The notes beneath the pieces were generated by a model. The model ran no database searches. It was not told the DNA's origin and saw only the letters and a list, made by a program, of their open reading frames with translations. From Chthoniobacteraceae bacterium (lineage in GTDB: Bacteria > Verrucomicrobiota > Verrucomicrobiia > Chthoniobacterales > Chthoniobacteraceae), in NCBI GenBank assembly GCA_947476255.1, contig CANJPY010000018.1, forward strand, positions 1 through 62,104: 62,104 bases of DNA, given 5' to 3'. Of the stretch, positions 13,023-21,701 are shown piece after piece. How positions within the stretch are numbered: the stretch's first letter is position 1; every line of letters begins with the position of its first letter. The translations under genes were made by a program, and so were the position numbers.

Positions 13023-13514
13023 ATGTATTGTTCCAAGTGCGGTGCCCTCGAAGACAAGGTGATTGACTCCCGTCCCTCCAAGGACGGGAAGAGTATTCGC
13101 AGGCGACGCGAATGCGTCAGCTGTACATTCCGCTACACCACTTACGAGCAAATCGAACAGACCGAGATGCGTATCGTCAAGAGGGACGGCCGCTCCGAAC
13201 CCTTGGACAAACAAAAAATCATCGGCGGCATGCTTAAAGCCTGCGAAAAAAGGCCCATCACTCTCAGCATGGTCGAGGCGGCCGTGGAAGAAATTATCAC
13301 CTCCTTCGAAACTGGCCTGGAGCGGGAAATTCCCAGTCGGACGGTCGGAGCCAAGGTGATGGAGGCCCTTCACTCCTTGGATGAAATCGCCTACATCAGA
13401 TACGCGTCAGTGTATCGGCAGTTTGAAGACCTCGGTGAATTTATTGACGAGATTCAACAACTCGGCGCGCGACCGAAAAGAAGTGAACTCCAAACGGAAA
13501 TGTTTAAAGCATGA
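13023..13514 (+). CDS. nrdR: Transcriptional repressor NrdR
   Basis: Zinc-ribbon plus ATP-cone repressor of ribonucleotide reductase genes. The four zinc Cys occur as CSKCG and CVSC; then comes the conserved stretch RRRRECVSCTFRYTTYEQIE and an ATP cone with KRDGRSEPLDKQKI and the YIRYASVYRQF region. Starting at MYCSKCG (13023) gives 163 residues, matching the family; an in-frame ATG at 13008 adds five. It overlaps the next gene by 4 nt (ATGA). No nrd gene is in the window. Confidence 0.95.
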   Translation: MYCSKCGALEDKVIDSRPSKDGKSIRRRRECVSCTFRYTTYEQIEQTEMRIVKRDGRSEPLDKQKIIGGMLKACEKRPITLSMVEAAVEEIITSFETGLEREIPSRTVGAKVMEALHSLDEIAYIRYASVYRQFEDLGEFIDEIQQLGARPKRSELQTEMFKA

Positions 13515-14068
13515 TTTATCTGCGAGAAGAACCACCGTTAATTGAGTTGGGTTCCGGTGCCGTTGCTTTAGATAATGATTGGTTGGCGCATTGCCTTGAA
13601 GAGGCTGCTTTTGCTGCGGGATATCCAGAGTGGCCTGCCGCCGATGTCGCCCGCACCGTCAGTGCTTTTTTACATGCGAAACGTACACCTAAACCCTTTT
13701 CCTTCGAGGGTTTCACAACAGCGGTGCATGTGGTCCTAAAGGATATTGGATATCAGGAAGTAGCGGCCCAATTTCTGAGGGACGGACTGGAGGTGCGGTA
13801 TTCCCTTCTCGAGATTGTAGAAGAGCTTCCAACTGGATTCGAACTTGGCCTGTTCAGAGCCTCCGCAGAACTTTGCAACCGCCTCCTCTCCAGTGGGTTT
13901 GTCACGAGAATCAGCTTGGACAACCTTAGACCGGCCGTGAAAAAGGTGCTCGCCAAGGCGCACTGGTGCCCGAGTTGTGAAATCCTTGCGGGTGAACTCG
14001 TCTCGTTCCTGCGCGAAACATTGCTGCGAACTGCGAATACACGGCGCCTCACCTTCTCAATCCGCTGA
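13511..14068 (+). CDS. Unknown protein coupled to nrdR
   Basis: 185 residues, ATG overlapping the nrdR stop, so it is almost surely co-translated with nrdR. It has no signal peptide or membrane segment. The stretch at about residues 50-100 (KPFSFEGFTTAVHVVLKDIG, then YQEVAAQFLRDGLEVRYS) resembles the last helices of an ATP cone, which would suit a partner of NrdR, but this is only a visual similarity. A CPSC pair near the C-terminus (WCPSCEIL) could bind a metal. Function unknown. Confidence 0.75.
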   Translation: MIYLREEPPLIELGSGAVALDNDWLAHCLEEAAFAAGYPEWPAADVARTVSAFLHAKRTPKPFSFEGFTTAVHVVLKDIGYQEVAAQFLRDGLEVRYSLLEIVEELPTGFELGLFRASAELCNRLLSSGFVTRISLDNLRPAVKKVLAKAHWCPSCEILAGELVSFLRETLLRTANTRRLTFSIR

Positions 14069-14069
14069 T

Positions 14070-14408
14070 ATGACTATTTTTGAAAAAATCATCGCGCGAG
14101 AAATTCCTGCGAAGATCGTGGCTGAAGGCGAGACATGGCTGGCTTTCCATGACATCAGTCCTCAAGCGCCTGTGCATGTGCTCGTGATTCCCAAGAAGTT
14201 AATAACACGGGTCGGCGCGGCGGATCCCGAGGACGCCGCCATTCTAGGCACCCTGCTCCTAGCAGTTCAGGAAGTCGCACAAAAAACGGGCATTCTCGAA
14301 ACCGGCTTCCGCGTGATCATTAACCACGGTCGCGACGGCGGCGAAACAGTGCCCCATTTGCACATCCACGTTTTAGGTGGCCGCCCCCTCGGTTGGCCGC
14401 CGGGCTAG
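14070..14408 (+). CDS. HIT family nucleotide hydrolase (HINT type)
   Basis: 112 residues starting MTIFEKIIAREIPAKIV, the standard HINT/PKCI beginning. The histidine triad reads HLHIHVLGG near the C-terminus. These enzymes hydrolyse nucleoside phosphoramidates such as adenylates. It begins 1 nt after the previous gene, so it belongs to the nrdR unit. The last 89 nt overlap the 3' end of yraN on the other strand, including the triad codons. Confidence 0.94.
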   Translation: MTIFEKIIAREIPAKIVAEGETWLAFHDISPQAPVHVLVIPKKLITRVGAADPEDAAILGTLLLAVQEVAQKTGILETGFRVIINHGRDGGETVPHLHIHVLGGRPLGWPPG

Positions 14409-14892
14409 CAAAGGCGCTTTCTCCACGGATTGATTTTCCGGCAGCAAAGGCATCGGCTAAATGTCGGATGTTCCACGTTCCGTCGTTGTATGTGACTTCA
14501 AGCACGTCAAATTGCACCCGGACATCAGAGCGCTCTAGTTGATTAAGCCAGTATTGCGCCGCCAATATCAACCGCCTCTGCTTTCCGGGGCTCACAGCCC
14601 CTGACGGAGGGCCGTAACGTTCACTTCTTCTCGCTTTAACCTCGACAAAAACAAGCGTGTTTCGGCAACCGTCCCGGCAAACTAAATCCACTTCCCCACC
14701 GATGGGCGGCCGGAAATTACGATACAAAATCTTGTAGCCCTGTTTTTTGAGAAAACATGCAGCACGCCGTTCTCCTTCGCGGCCGAAGGCTTGAAAATCA
14801 ACGGTGACGCTCCGGCGCTTTGAGGGATTAAAACTCCAACGCCAACTGGTGAACCGGCGCAAAGCTTCGACGATGATATGGAGTAGGGCCAT
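14320..14892 (-). CDS. YraN/UPF0102 family nuclease-like protein
   Basis: 190 residues from the ATG at 14892, which lies inside the end of rnhB (65-nt overlap). The core has the UPF0102 signature GREGERRAACFLKKQGYKIL, IGGEVDLV and FVEVKARR, a PD-(D/E)xK nuclease-like fold. Family members are poorly characterised. The conserved domain ends near NIRHLADAF; the last 35-40 residues are Arg/Gly-rich and are encoded antisense to the HIT triad, so they look like a run-on tail. Order rplS-rnhB-yraN is classical. Confidence 0.85.
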   Translation of the reverse strand: MALLHIIVEALRRFTSWRWSFNPSKRRSVTVDFQAFGREGERRAACFLKKQGYKILYRNFRPPIGGEVDLVCRDGCRNTLVFVEVKARRSERYGPPSGAVSPGKQRRLILAAQYWLNQLERSDVRVQFDVLEVTYNDGTWNIRHLADAFAAGKSIRGESAFASPAANRGGGHLKRGCANGALFRRRRDRG

Positions 14893-15451
14893 ACTCTCGC
14901 AATCGTGCAAGGTGCATTGCCGTTCCGTATCCTTTGTGTTTGGCAAAGCCGTACTGGGGAAACTCCGCGTCGATGGACTGCATTCCCCTGTCTCGAGTGA
15001 CTTTGGCGCAGATGCTTGCCGCTGCAATGCTCAAGCTCAATCCATCCCCACCCACCAAGGCCTTTTGTGGTTTAGGAAACGGATGCACCGGAAGTCCGTC
15101 GATGAGCACATGATCCACCGAAACAGCCAATCTTGAAACAACCCTTCGCATGCCCTCGTGGGTCGCACGCAAAATATTCAGCCTGTCGATCTCCTCCACT
15201 CCGACTTCCACCACCGCCCATAAAATCCGAGGGTCCGACGTGATCTCCTCGAAAATCTGTTCCCTGACCTTCTCCGAAAGCTTCTTGGAATCGTTGAGGC
15301 GGGAGTGCGAATACCCTGCGGGTAAAACAACCGCGGCGACGACCACAGGCCCTGCAAGCGGGCCCCGCCCCGCTTCGTCAATTCCTGCAACGTGCAAAAA
15401 ACCAGCGGCGCGGAGCAAATCCTCCTGTTCGAGGGTGCACCGCGCCGCCAT
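14828..15451 (-). CDS. rnhB: Ribonuclease HII
   Basis: 207 residues. The motif GIDEAGRGPLAGPV supplies the first catalytic acidic residues; DSKKLSEKVRE and DHVLIDG follow. It removes RNA from RNA-DNA hybrids and single ribonucleotides from DNA. It lies 25 nt after rplS and overlaps yraN, so the three form an operon. Confidence 0.96.
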   Translation of the reverse strand: MAARCTLEQEDLLRAAGFLHVAGIDEAGRGPLAGPVVVAAVVLPAGYSHSRLNDSKKLSEKVREQIFEEITSDPRILWAVVEVGVEEIDRLNILRATHEGMRRVVSRLAVSVDHVLIDGLPVHPFPKPQKALVGGDGLSLSIAAASICAKVTRDRGMQSIDAEFPQYGFAKHKGYGTAMHLARLREYGPTPYHRRSFAPVHQLALEF

Positions 15452-15476
15452 AAATCAATTTGTTTCGAGCCTAGAG

Positions 15477-15827
15477 TTACCGCGCTTTCTCGCGGACGGC
15501 CATCGCCTGTTTCCCCTTGCGCAAGCGCAGGTAGTTCAACTTGGAACGGCGCGTGGTGCCCTGCGTTTCAACTTCCACTTTGGCAACGCGCGGGGAATGC
15601 AACGGGAATACACGCTCCACACCTTCTCCATAAGAAATGCGACGAACAGTGAAACTCTGATTCATCAGAGTTCCTTTTTTTCCGATGACGATTCCGGAGT
15701 AAATCTGAATACGCTCCTTATCGCCTTCAACGACCCGAGTGTGTACACGCACAGCATCACCCACGTTGAACGGGGCGACATCCTGCTTCATTTGCTCCTG
15801 ATTAATCTTAGCGATAATAGCTGACAT
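15477..15827 (-). CDS. rplS: 50S ribosomal protein L19
   Basis: 116 residues starting at MSAIIAKINQEQ, with a strong GGAGG ribosome binding site about 8 nt upstream of the ATG at 15827. Family blocks include FNVGDAVRVH, GDKERIQIYSGIVI, FTVRRISYGEGVERVFPLHS and a basic C-terminus. The usual upstream partners (rpsP, rimM, trmD) are absent; recN lies upstream instead. Confidence 0.97.
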   Translation of the reverse strand: MSAIIAKINQEQMKQDVAPFNVGDAVRVHTRVVEGDKERIQIYSGIVIGKKGTLMNQSFTVRRISYGEGVERVFPLHSPRVAKVEVETQGTTRRSKLNYLRLRKGKQAMAVREKAR

Positions 15828-15960
15828 AGAGATCCTCCAATGAGGTTTTTTAAAGGGGTGGAGAGTAAACGCCTTCTTGTTTGTAAACGCAACCAAATTT
15901 CGAGGGGGGACACCAAAAACAAGGAGGCTCAGCCCCCCGCGAAAACAAAACCCGGCAGGA

Positions 15961-17625
15961 CTAACTGAGCAAAGTCTTTGCCAACTCCAATGCAGACTGG
16001 GATTTCCCCCCGAGCATGCGGGCGATTTCCGACTCCCGCTCGCGCCCCTGCACCACCTTTAGAACAGAAATGGTTCGCCCACCCGAATCCTCCTTGCTGA
16101 CAACAAGATGGGTGCCAGCCTTCGATGCCACCTGGGGCAGATGAGAGATACAAAGCACTTGGCGGGAGGCACCTAGCGCGCGCATTTTTTCGCCGACCGC
16201 GTGAGCAATTTCCCCTCCGACATTGGCATCAATTTCGTCGAAGACCAAAAGCGGTATCGTATCCTGCTCTGCAAGAGCACTTTTCACGGCAAGCATCACC
16301 CTTGACGTCTCCCCGCTGGAAGCAATCGCACGCAGGGGCTTTGCCGGCTCGCCAAGGTTCGGGGCGAATATAAACTCAATGGAATCAGAGCCATTTGGTC
16401 CGGGCGCAGGAAGGGGCTCGAGATGCACCCCAAACTCCGCACGTTTGAAACCGAGATCCTTCAGATGCCCCATAATCCCCTTGGCCAAAGGAGCTGCTCC
16501 TTTTTCCCGCAAACTCCGAAGCGCCTTCCCCTCGCGCTCAAGATCAACGCCGATCGCCGCCAATTCCGCCTGAAGACGAGCGCGCTCTTCGGAACGCGAA
16601 TGCAACTTGCGATAGCGTTCAGCCGCCGATTCTCCATGTGCGATAATACTCTCCACAGAATTGCCGTACTTGCGCTTAAGTGATTCGATCAAATTCACGC
16701 GCTCTTCAAGGCGCTGCAGATGCTCCTGATCCAACTCCAGCCCTTCGCTGTAACGCTGCAACTCTGAGGCCAACTCTTCCAATTCCGTGACAGCCCTCAC
16801 ATGCGCGGCCGTGAGAGATGCCGCGGCCGGATCAAGTCGCTCAATTTCACGCAGGGTCCGAGCGATCCCATTGACGGCCCCGAGCGCGGCATCCTCGTCA
16901 TCTGCGAGCTTTTGAAGCGCCTGCCTGCACAGCTCTAAAATCCTCTTTCCCTGAGTCGCAACCGAATACCGGGAAAGCAAATCCTCTTCCTCGCCCTGCT
17001 TTAAACCTGCAGCCTCGATTTCATTGGCCTGAAAGAGCAACAGTGCGCATTCTCTCTCAAAAGCCTCGTCATCACCATGTAACGCGCTGAGGGCGTTCTC
17101 CACCTCCAAACGCCGGTGATAGATGACCCGATACTTTTCCAGCTTTGCTCCGGCTCCCGCAAAGGAATCGAGCAGAGCCCGTTGTAGGTCCACAGAAAGA
17201 ATGGACTGGTGATCATGAGGCCCATGCAGGTCCACCAAGCCATCGCCCACCCCCTTGAGCACCGCCAAAGTGGTTGCGGTGCCATTGATAAACTGCCGGT
17301 TCGTCCCAGCCGCAGTCAGCACTCTTTTAATCAAAAGCTGGCCGTCCTCGCAGGGTTCGACCCCCATTTCCGCCAGTTGTGCATCCAAAATCTGCGGTTC
17401 CTGAACTTCGAAACGTCCCTCAACCGTACACGAATCTTCCCCTGAGCGGATCAGAGATTTGTCAGCCCTCTCGCCCACCAGCAATTTTAGAGCGCCAACA
17501 ATAATGGATTTACCCGAACCAGTCTCTCCAGTCACCACCGTAAATCCATCACCGGGAGACCAGCTTAGGTCTTCCACTAGTGCAAGGTTGCGAATGCGTA
17601 CTGAGGAAAGCCGTATGGAGATCAC
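15961..17625 (-). CDS. recN: DNA repair protein RecN
   Basis: 554 residues, GTG start. The SMC-like ATPase has Walker A GETGSGKSII near residue 35, long coiled-coil regions at about 150-380, and the C-terminal half with the signature SSGETSRVMLAVKSALA and Walker B LLVFDEIDANVGG. It acts in recombinational repair of double-strand breaks. It is read in the same direction as rplS, 133 bp upstream of it. Confidence 0.96.
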   Translation of the reverse strand: MISIRLSSVRIRNLALVEDLSWSPGDGFTVVTGETGSGKSIIVGALKLLVGERADKSLIRSGEDSCTVEGRFEVQEPQILDAQLAEMGVEPCEDGQLLIKRVLTAAGTNRQFINGTATTLAVLKGVGDGLVDLHGPHDHQSILSVDLQRALLDSFAGAGAKLEKYRVIYHRRLEVENALSALHGDDEAFERECALLLFQANEIEAAGLKQGEEEDLLSRYSVATQGKRILELCRQALQKLADDEDAALGAVNGIARTLREIERLDPAAASLTAAHVRAVTELEELASELQRYSEGLELDQEHLQRLEERVNLIESLKRKYGNSVESIIAHGESAAERYRKLHSRSEERARLQAELAAIGVDLEREGKALRSLREKGAAPLAKGIMGHLKDLGFKRAEFGVHLEPLPAPGPNGSDSIEFIFAPNLGEPAKPLRAIASSGETSRVMLAVKSALAEQDTIPLLVFDEIDANVGGEIAHAVGEKMRALGASRQVLCISHLPQVASKAGTHLVVSKEDSGGRTISVLKVVQGRERESEIARMLGGKSQSALELAKTLLS

Positions 17626-17751
17626 AAACTAAGCATACACACTTTCAGGCGCTGGTCTGCAACGTCCATTCCGGCAAAATTTCTGCGAAATTCCTCCGTA
17701 AACGCAACTCCGGGAAATCCCGCACCTCGCCCCCTTTGAGCACACCACTCA

Positions 17752-19668
17752 CTAGATGGCGACACGCATTCCAAGCTCCACGACGCGCCCCTCAGGAAGG
17801 CGGAAGTAAGTGCCGGGAGGTTCCGCCACCCGAGAGAGGAAGGCGAACAACGTTTCCCGCCACAAGGCCATTCCTCGCTCTTTGGAGGGGACAATCGTTT
17901 CGCGCCCCAGGAAGAAAGTAACCTGTTCGGGATTACATTCAAAATCGTAGTAGTGCTTCGCACGCCGAAGCAACTGCGGCACATTTGGCTCCTGCAAGAA
18001 GCCGTAATGGCCCGTCAAACGCCAGAACCCGGGGGCAATCTCGACCAGTTCCACCTGCTTGCTCGGAGAGACAAACGGATGATCATCCGTGACGATCGTC
18101 ATGAAAATAATGCGCTCGTGCAGCACCTTGTTGTGCTTCATGTTATGCATCAATGCATTCGGAGCCCGGTGCGAGTTTGCGGACATGAAGATCGCCGTAC
18201 CCTGTACGCGGATGAGACGCTCGGAATTTTTAAGGCTCTCTATCAGTTCATCCTGGTCGAATGTGCCCCGATCCAAGCTTTTGCGCACCAAATTACGCCC
18301 CGTACACCAAGTCGTCATCAGCGTGAACAATACGGCCCCGACAGCCAGAGGCATCCATCCCCCGTCCAATATTTTGAGCGCATTCGCACCAAAGAATGCA
18401 CCCTCAATGGTAAGCGCAATCACCACAATAGGAAGCGATTGATTCACATCCCACCCCCACTGGTACCGTGCCGCAAAATAAAACAGCAGCGTGGTGATCA
18501 TCATCGTGAGAGTCACGGCAATTCCATAAGCCGCGGCCAGCGCCGAAGACGAACCGAAGGCCTGCACGAGCACCAGACAGGCTAGCATCAACATCCAATT
18601 GATTGTTGGAATATAGATCTGCCCACGCGTGTGCGCGGACGTGTGCCGAATGCCCAGACGCGGCAGATATCCAAGTTGAATGGCCTGAAGCGTCAGGGAG
18701 TAGGTGCCGGTAATCAAGGCCTGGCTGGCGATCACCGTCGCCGCGGCGGCAAGTAACACCATCGGAATGAGCGCCCAACTTGGGAAGAGTGCAAAGAAGG
18801 GGCTGAAGTCTTCATTGTGCATGATGTCGGGAGTTTCCCGTACCATGATCCTCACGAACGCTCCCTGACCGAGATAATTGAAAAAGAGCGATGGAAGCAC
18901 GAGGGAGAACCACCCGATACGAATTGGATTGGCTCCGAAATGCCCCATGTCCGCGTACAGCGCCTCACCTCCCGTGACGACAAGAAACACCCCGCCCAAA
19001 ACAAGAAAGGCCTTCGTGCCTCCGTGCGTGAACAACTCGATCGCATACTTTGGGTTCACACACGCGAGCACGCCTGGATCTTGAAGGATCCAGCGAATGC
19101 CACCAAGCGCGATGGCGAGAAACCAAATCACTGTAATCGGGCCGAACCAACGTCCCACTTTTTCGGAACCCGCTCGCTGAACAGCGAAGAGCCCTACTAA
19201 TATCGCCATGGTCAGGGGGACGACGTACGGTTTGAAAATGGGGGTGATTACATTTAACCCTTCGACAGCACTGAGCACTGAAATCGCCGGGGTGATGATG
19301 CCATCTCCGAAAAGCAACGCCGCGCCCGCCACGCCCGTGAGCAGGAGCACCGCACGTGTTTTTGTGCCTGGTCCAAGCTTTTCTACAGCGAGGGACAACA
19401 GTGCTAGAATCCCCCCCTCGCCATTCCGGTCCGCCCTCATGACGAAGACCAGATACTTTACGCTCACGATCAGCATGAGGGTCCAGAAAATCAGGGACAA
19501 AACCCCCAGCACATTTTCGGGACTGGCGGGAACCCCGTGGTGACCCGTGAAACATTCTTTCAACGCGTAAATTGGGCTTGTTCCAATGTCTCCAAAAACA
19601 ACGCCCAAAGCGCCAATGACTAAAGCCGAGGTCGGCGGACGATGATCCGCAGAGTGATTATGATTCAT
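17752..19668 (-). CDS. kup: KUP-type potassium uptake protein
   Basis: 638 residues from MNHNHSADHRPP; an in-frame start at 19716 would add 16 residues. The family opening ALGVVFGDIGTSPIYALKE is exact for KUP/HAK/KT, followed by about 12 membrane helices (including FGDGIITPAISVLSAVEG and GALYADMGHFG-type blocks) and a C-terminal cytoplasmic domain. It imports K+ with H+. Stand-alone gene, with a tRNA gene upstream. Confidence 0.95.
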   Translation of the reverse strand: MNHNHSADHRPPTSALVIGALGVVFGDIGTSPIYALKECFTGHHGVPASPENVLGVLSLIFWTLMLIVSVKYLVFVMRADRNGEGGILALLSLAVEKLGPGTKTRAVLLLTGVAGAALLFGDGIITPAISVLSAVEGLNVITPIFKPYVVPLTMAILVGLFAVQRAGSEKVGRWFGPITVIWFLAIALGGIRWILQDPGVLACVNPKYAIELFTHGGTKAFLVLGGVFLVVTGGEALYADMGHFGANPIRIGWFSLVLPSLFFNYLGQGAFVRIMVRETPDIMHNEDFSPFFALFPSWALIPMVLLAAAATVIASQALITGTYSLTLQAIQLGYLPRLGIRHTSAHTRGQIYIPTINWMLMLACLVLVQAFGSSSALAAAYGIAVTLTMMITTLLFYFAARYQWGWDVNQSLPIVVIALTIEGAFFGANALKILDGGWMPLAVGAVLFTLMTTWCTGRNLVRKSLDRGTFDQDELIESLKNSERLIRVQGTAIFMSANSHRAPNALMHNMKHNKVLHERIIFMTIVTDDHPFVSPSKQVELVEIAPGFWRLTGHYGFLQEPNVPQLLRRAKHYYDFECNPEQVTFFLGRETIVPSKERGMALWRETLFAFLSRVAEPPGTYFRLPEGRVVELGMRVAI

Positions 19669-19828
19669 TTGGGATGGTCCGCCTTTCTTGATGCGGAGTG
19701 CCGCAAAGACAACCACGAACAGCCGCCGCTCACAAGATTTTAGAACATTGAAGCCCCATCTTCACAGTGCGAATAGGCGCGCCCACCCCGTAGACCCGCA
19801 CCCTCAGCGCCAAGCGAGCACACAAAAG

Positions 19829-19902
19829 TGGTTACCCGGCATGGATTCGAACCATGACTAAGGGCTCCAAAGGCCCCTGTGCTACCGTTACACCACCGGG
19901 TA
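19829..19902 (-). tRNA. tRNA-Gln (anticodon UUG), CCA encoded
   Basis: The minus strand folds as a full cloverleaf. The acceptor stem is TACCCGG/CCGGGTA (7 perfect pairs), the D stem GTGT/GCAC and the anticodon stem GGGGC/GCCCT with loop CTTTGGA (anticodon TTG). The T stem is CATGG/CCATG with loop TTCGAAT, then discriminator A and a genomically encoded CCA. It sits in the 355-bp gap between kup and gpmI. I see nothing else in that gap, and no direct repeat that would mark an integration site. Confidence 0.95.
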
Positions 19903-20023
19903 GTGGCCGCTCACTAGCGAGAGGTGAATTAAAGCACTCCTCACACTCTCTCTGCAAATGGGAAATCAATTTCGTTCACAAATTGCCGCGCTCCTGACCC
20001 GGCAACGCTAAGAAATCAGGTTT

Positions 20024-21562
20024 TCATTTTCTCGCAACGAGGCTCACACCTGTCATTTCGGACGGTTTTTCGAGCCCGAGAAGATCCAGCAACGTGGGGG
20101 CCACATCTGCAAGAATGCCGTTGCGGCACTCAACCTTGTTTGCATCAGCCCCTACATAAATAAGATGCACGAGATTCGTCGTGTGCGCAGTGTGAGGGGA
20201 ACCGTCTGGATTGAGCATTTGCTCACAATTGCCGTGATCTGCGGTGATGAGGAGGCGCCCCCCGAGGGACAGTGCCGTTTCGACAACGGCTTTGACTCCC
20301 GCATCGATCGTCTCCACCGCCTTGATTCCTGCAGGAAGAACTCCAGTATGGCCGACCATATCCGGATTTGCAAAATTGAGAATCACAAGATCATACAACC
20401 CCATCAAGGAAGTCACTTTGGCTGTCACTTCCTCCGCACTCATCTGCGGCTTCAAATCATAAGTAGCCACGTCCTTCGGAGAGGGCACGATGACCCGTTC
20501 TTCGCCTGCAAACTGCTGTTCCACGCCACCATTAAAAAAATACGTCACATGCGGATACTTCTCAGTTTCAGCGATCCGCAATTGCGTAAGCCCGGCGCGG
20601 CTCACCACCTCCCCGAGAATATTACCGAGACTCTGAGGTTCAAAAATCACAGGCACTCCGTATGTCCTATCATACTCCGTCAAAGTTACATAGTGGACCC
20701 TGGGAACCGCCTCCCGGTCAAAACCCGTGAATGCCGGATCCAAAAACGCCGCCGACAACTGACGGCCACGGTCCGCACGGAAATTAAAGAAAAAGACGAC
20801 GTCTCCATCGTTAATCCGCTGTTCCTGAGCATGAGAGAGAATCACCGGTTGCAAGAACTCGTCGGTCTCTCCCGCTGCATAGCGCGCACGTATCTCCTCC
20901 GAAGCCGAACGCACCGCTTTCTGCCCGCGCCCAAGAACAATGGCATCCCACGCTAATTTATTGCGCTCCCAGCGTTTATCACGATCCATTGCGAAATAGC
21001 GGCCTATCACCGTCGCAACCACGGCTCCCGTAGGCTTCAGCTCACTCTCCAACGCCGCCATGTAGTCAGCGCCGCCCGTGGGTGAGGTATCGCGTCCGTC
21101 ACTGATGGCATGCACCAAAATATCGTCCACACCGGCAGCCTTGGCCGCCTGCGCGAGTGCAACGAGATGTTTCCAATGGCTGTGCACCCCGCCGTCGGAA
21201 ACCAACCCCAGAAAGTGCAGTCTTTTTCCCTTGGCAGCGGCAAACGTCTGTTCGAGTGCAGGAATCCCGCTGAGTTTGTCTTCTCGAATGCAGAGATTTA
21301 TCCGTGTGAGATCCTGGTAAACAATACGCCCAGCCCCAAGATTTAAATGTCCAACCTCGGAGTTCCCCATTTGTCCCTCGGGCAACCCCACGTCCTCGCC
21401 ACTGGCGGAAAGCGTGGAGTGCGGATACGTGGAATAGAGGTAGTCATGAAAAGGCGTGTGCGCCAACAGTGTGGCGTCACCATTGGCAGCGGCAGCAGCA
21501 CGCCCTCCTGGCTGAATCCCCCAGCCATCTCGGATCACTAGAACAACAGGTTGCTTTGACAT
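20024..21562 (-). CDS. gpmI: 2,3-bisphosphoglycerate-independent phosphoglycerate mutase
   Basis: 512 residues with an AGAGG ribosome binding site just before the ATG. The N-terminal metal site VLVIRDGWG and the phosphoserine block GQMGNSEVGHLNLGAGR identify the cofactor-independent, manganese-dependent enzyme; HAISDGRDT, FFNFRADR and ITADHGNCE supply further ligands. It interconverts 3- and 2-phosphoglycerate in glycolysis and gluconeogenesis. Confidence 0.97.
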   Translation of the reverse strand: MSKQPVVLVIRDGWGIQPGGRAAAAANGDATLLAHTPFHDYLYSTYPHSTLSASGEDVGLPEGQMGNSEVGHLNLGAGRIVYQDLTRINLCIREDKLSGIPALEQTFAAAKGKRLHFLGLVSDGGVHSHWKHLVALAQAAKAAGVDDILVHAISDGRDTSPTGGADYMAALESELKPTGAVVATVIGRYFAMDRDKRWERNKLAWDAIVLGRGQKAVRSASEEIRARYAAGETDEFLQPVILSHAQEQRINDGDVVFFFNFRADRGRQLSAAFLDPAFTGFDREAVPRVHYVTLTEYDRTYGVPVIFEPQSLGNILGEVVSRAGLTQLRIAETEKYPHVTYFFNGGVEQQFAGEERVIVPSPKDVATYDLKPQMSAEEVTAKVTSLMGLYDLVILNFANPDMVGHTGVLPAGIKAVETIDAGVKAVVETALSLGGRLLITADHGNCEQMLNPDGSPHTAHTTNLVHLIYVGADANKVECRNGILADVAPTLLDLLGLEKPSEMTGVSLVARK

Positions 21563-21659
21563 ACCTCTTCAGATGCCTGCAAACAGGCCCCAAAAGAAGG
21601 TAAAAATGAGGAAATGGTGAGTCTTTGAGTCTCGCACCTGCAAAGAACACGGCTCTTCG

Positions 21660-21693
21660 AGGGCCATACCGGCCCTTATGCAGGAGCTCCTGC
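21660..21693 (-). terminator. Two inverted repeats after the isomerase-like gene
   Basis: Directly after the stop at 21702 (minus strand) comes the perfect 14-bp palindrome GCAGGAGCTCCTGC (21680-21693), then AGGGCC-N5-GGCCCT (21660-21676). No U tract follows, so intrinsic termination is uncertain. They may instead slow RNA decay. Confidence 0.35.
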
Positions 21694-21701
21694 CTGTCAG
21701 C

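Noticed and set aside
15903-15945. GGGGGG...CCCCCC inverted repeat as terminator of recN
   Set aside because: The arms are low-complexity runs with a long loop and no clear U tract, so the pairing is not convincing.
19829-19902. tRNA-Gln as an integration site of a mobile element
   Set aside because: No integrase, no repeated tRNA 3' end and ordinary housekeeping genes on both sides.
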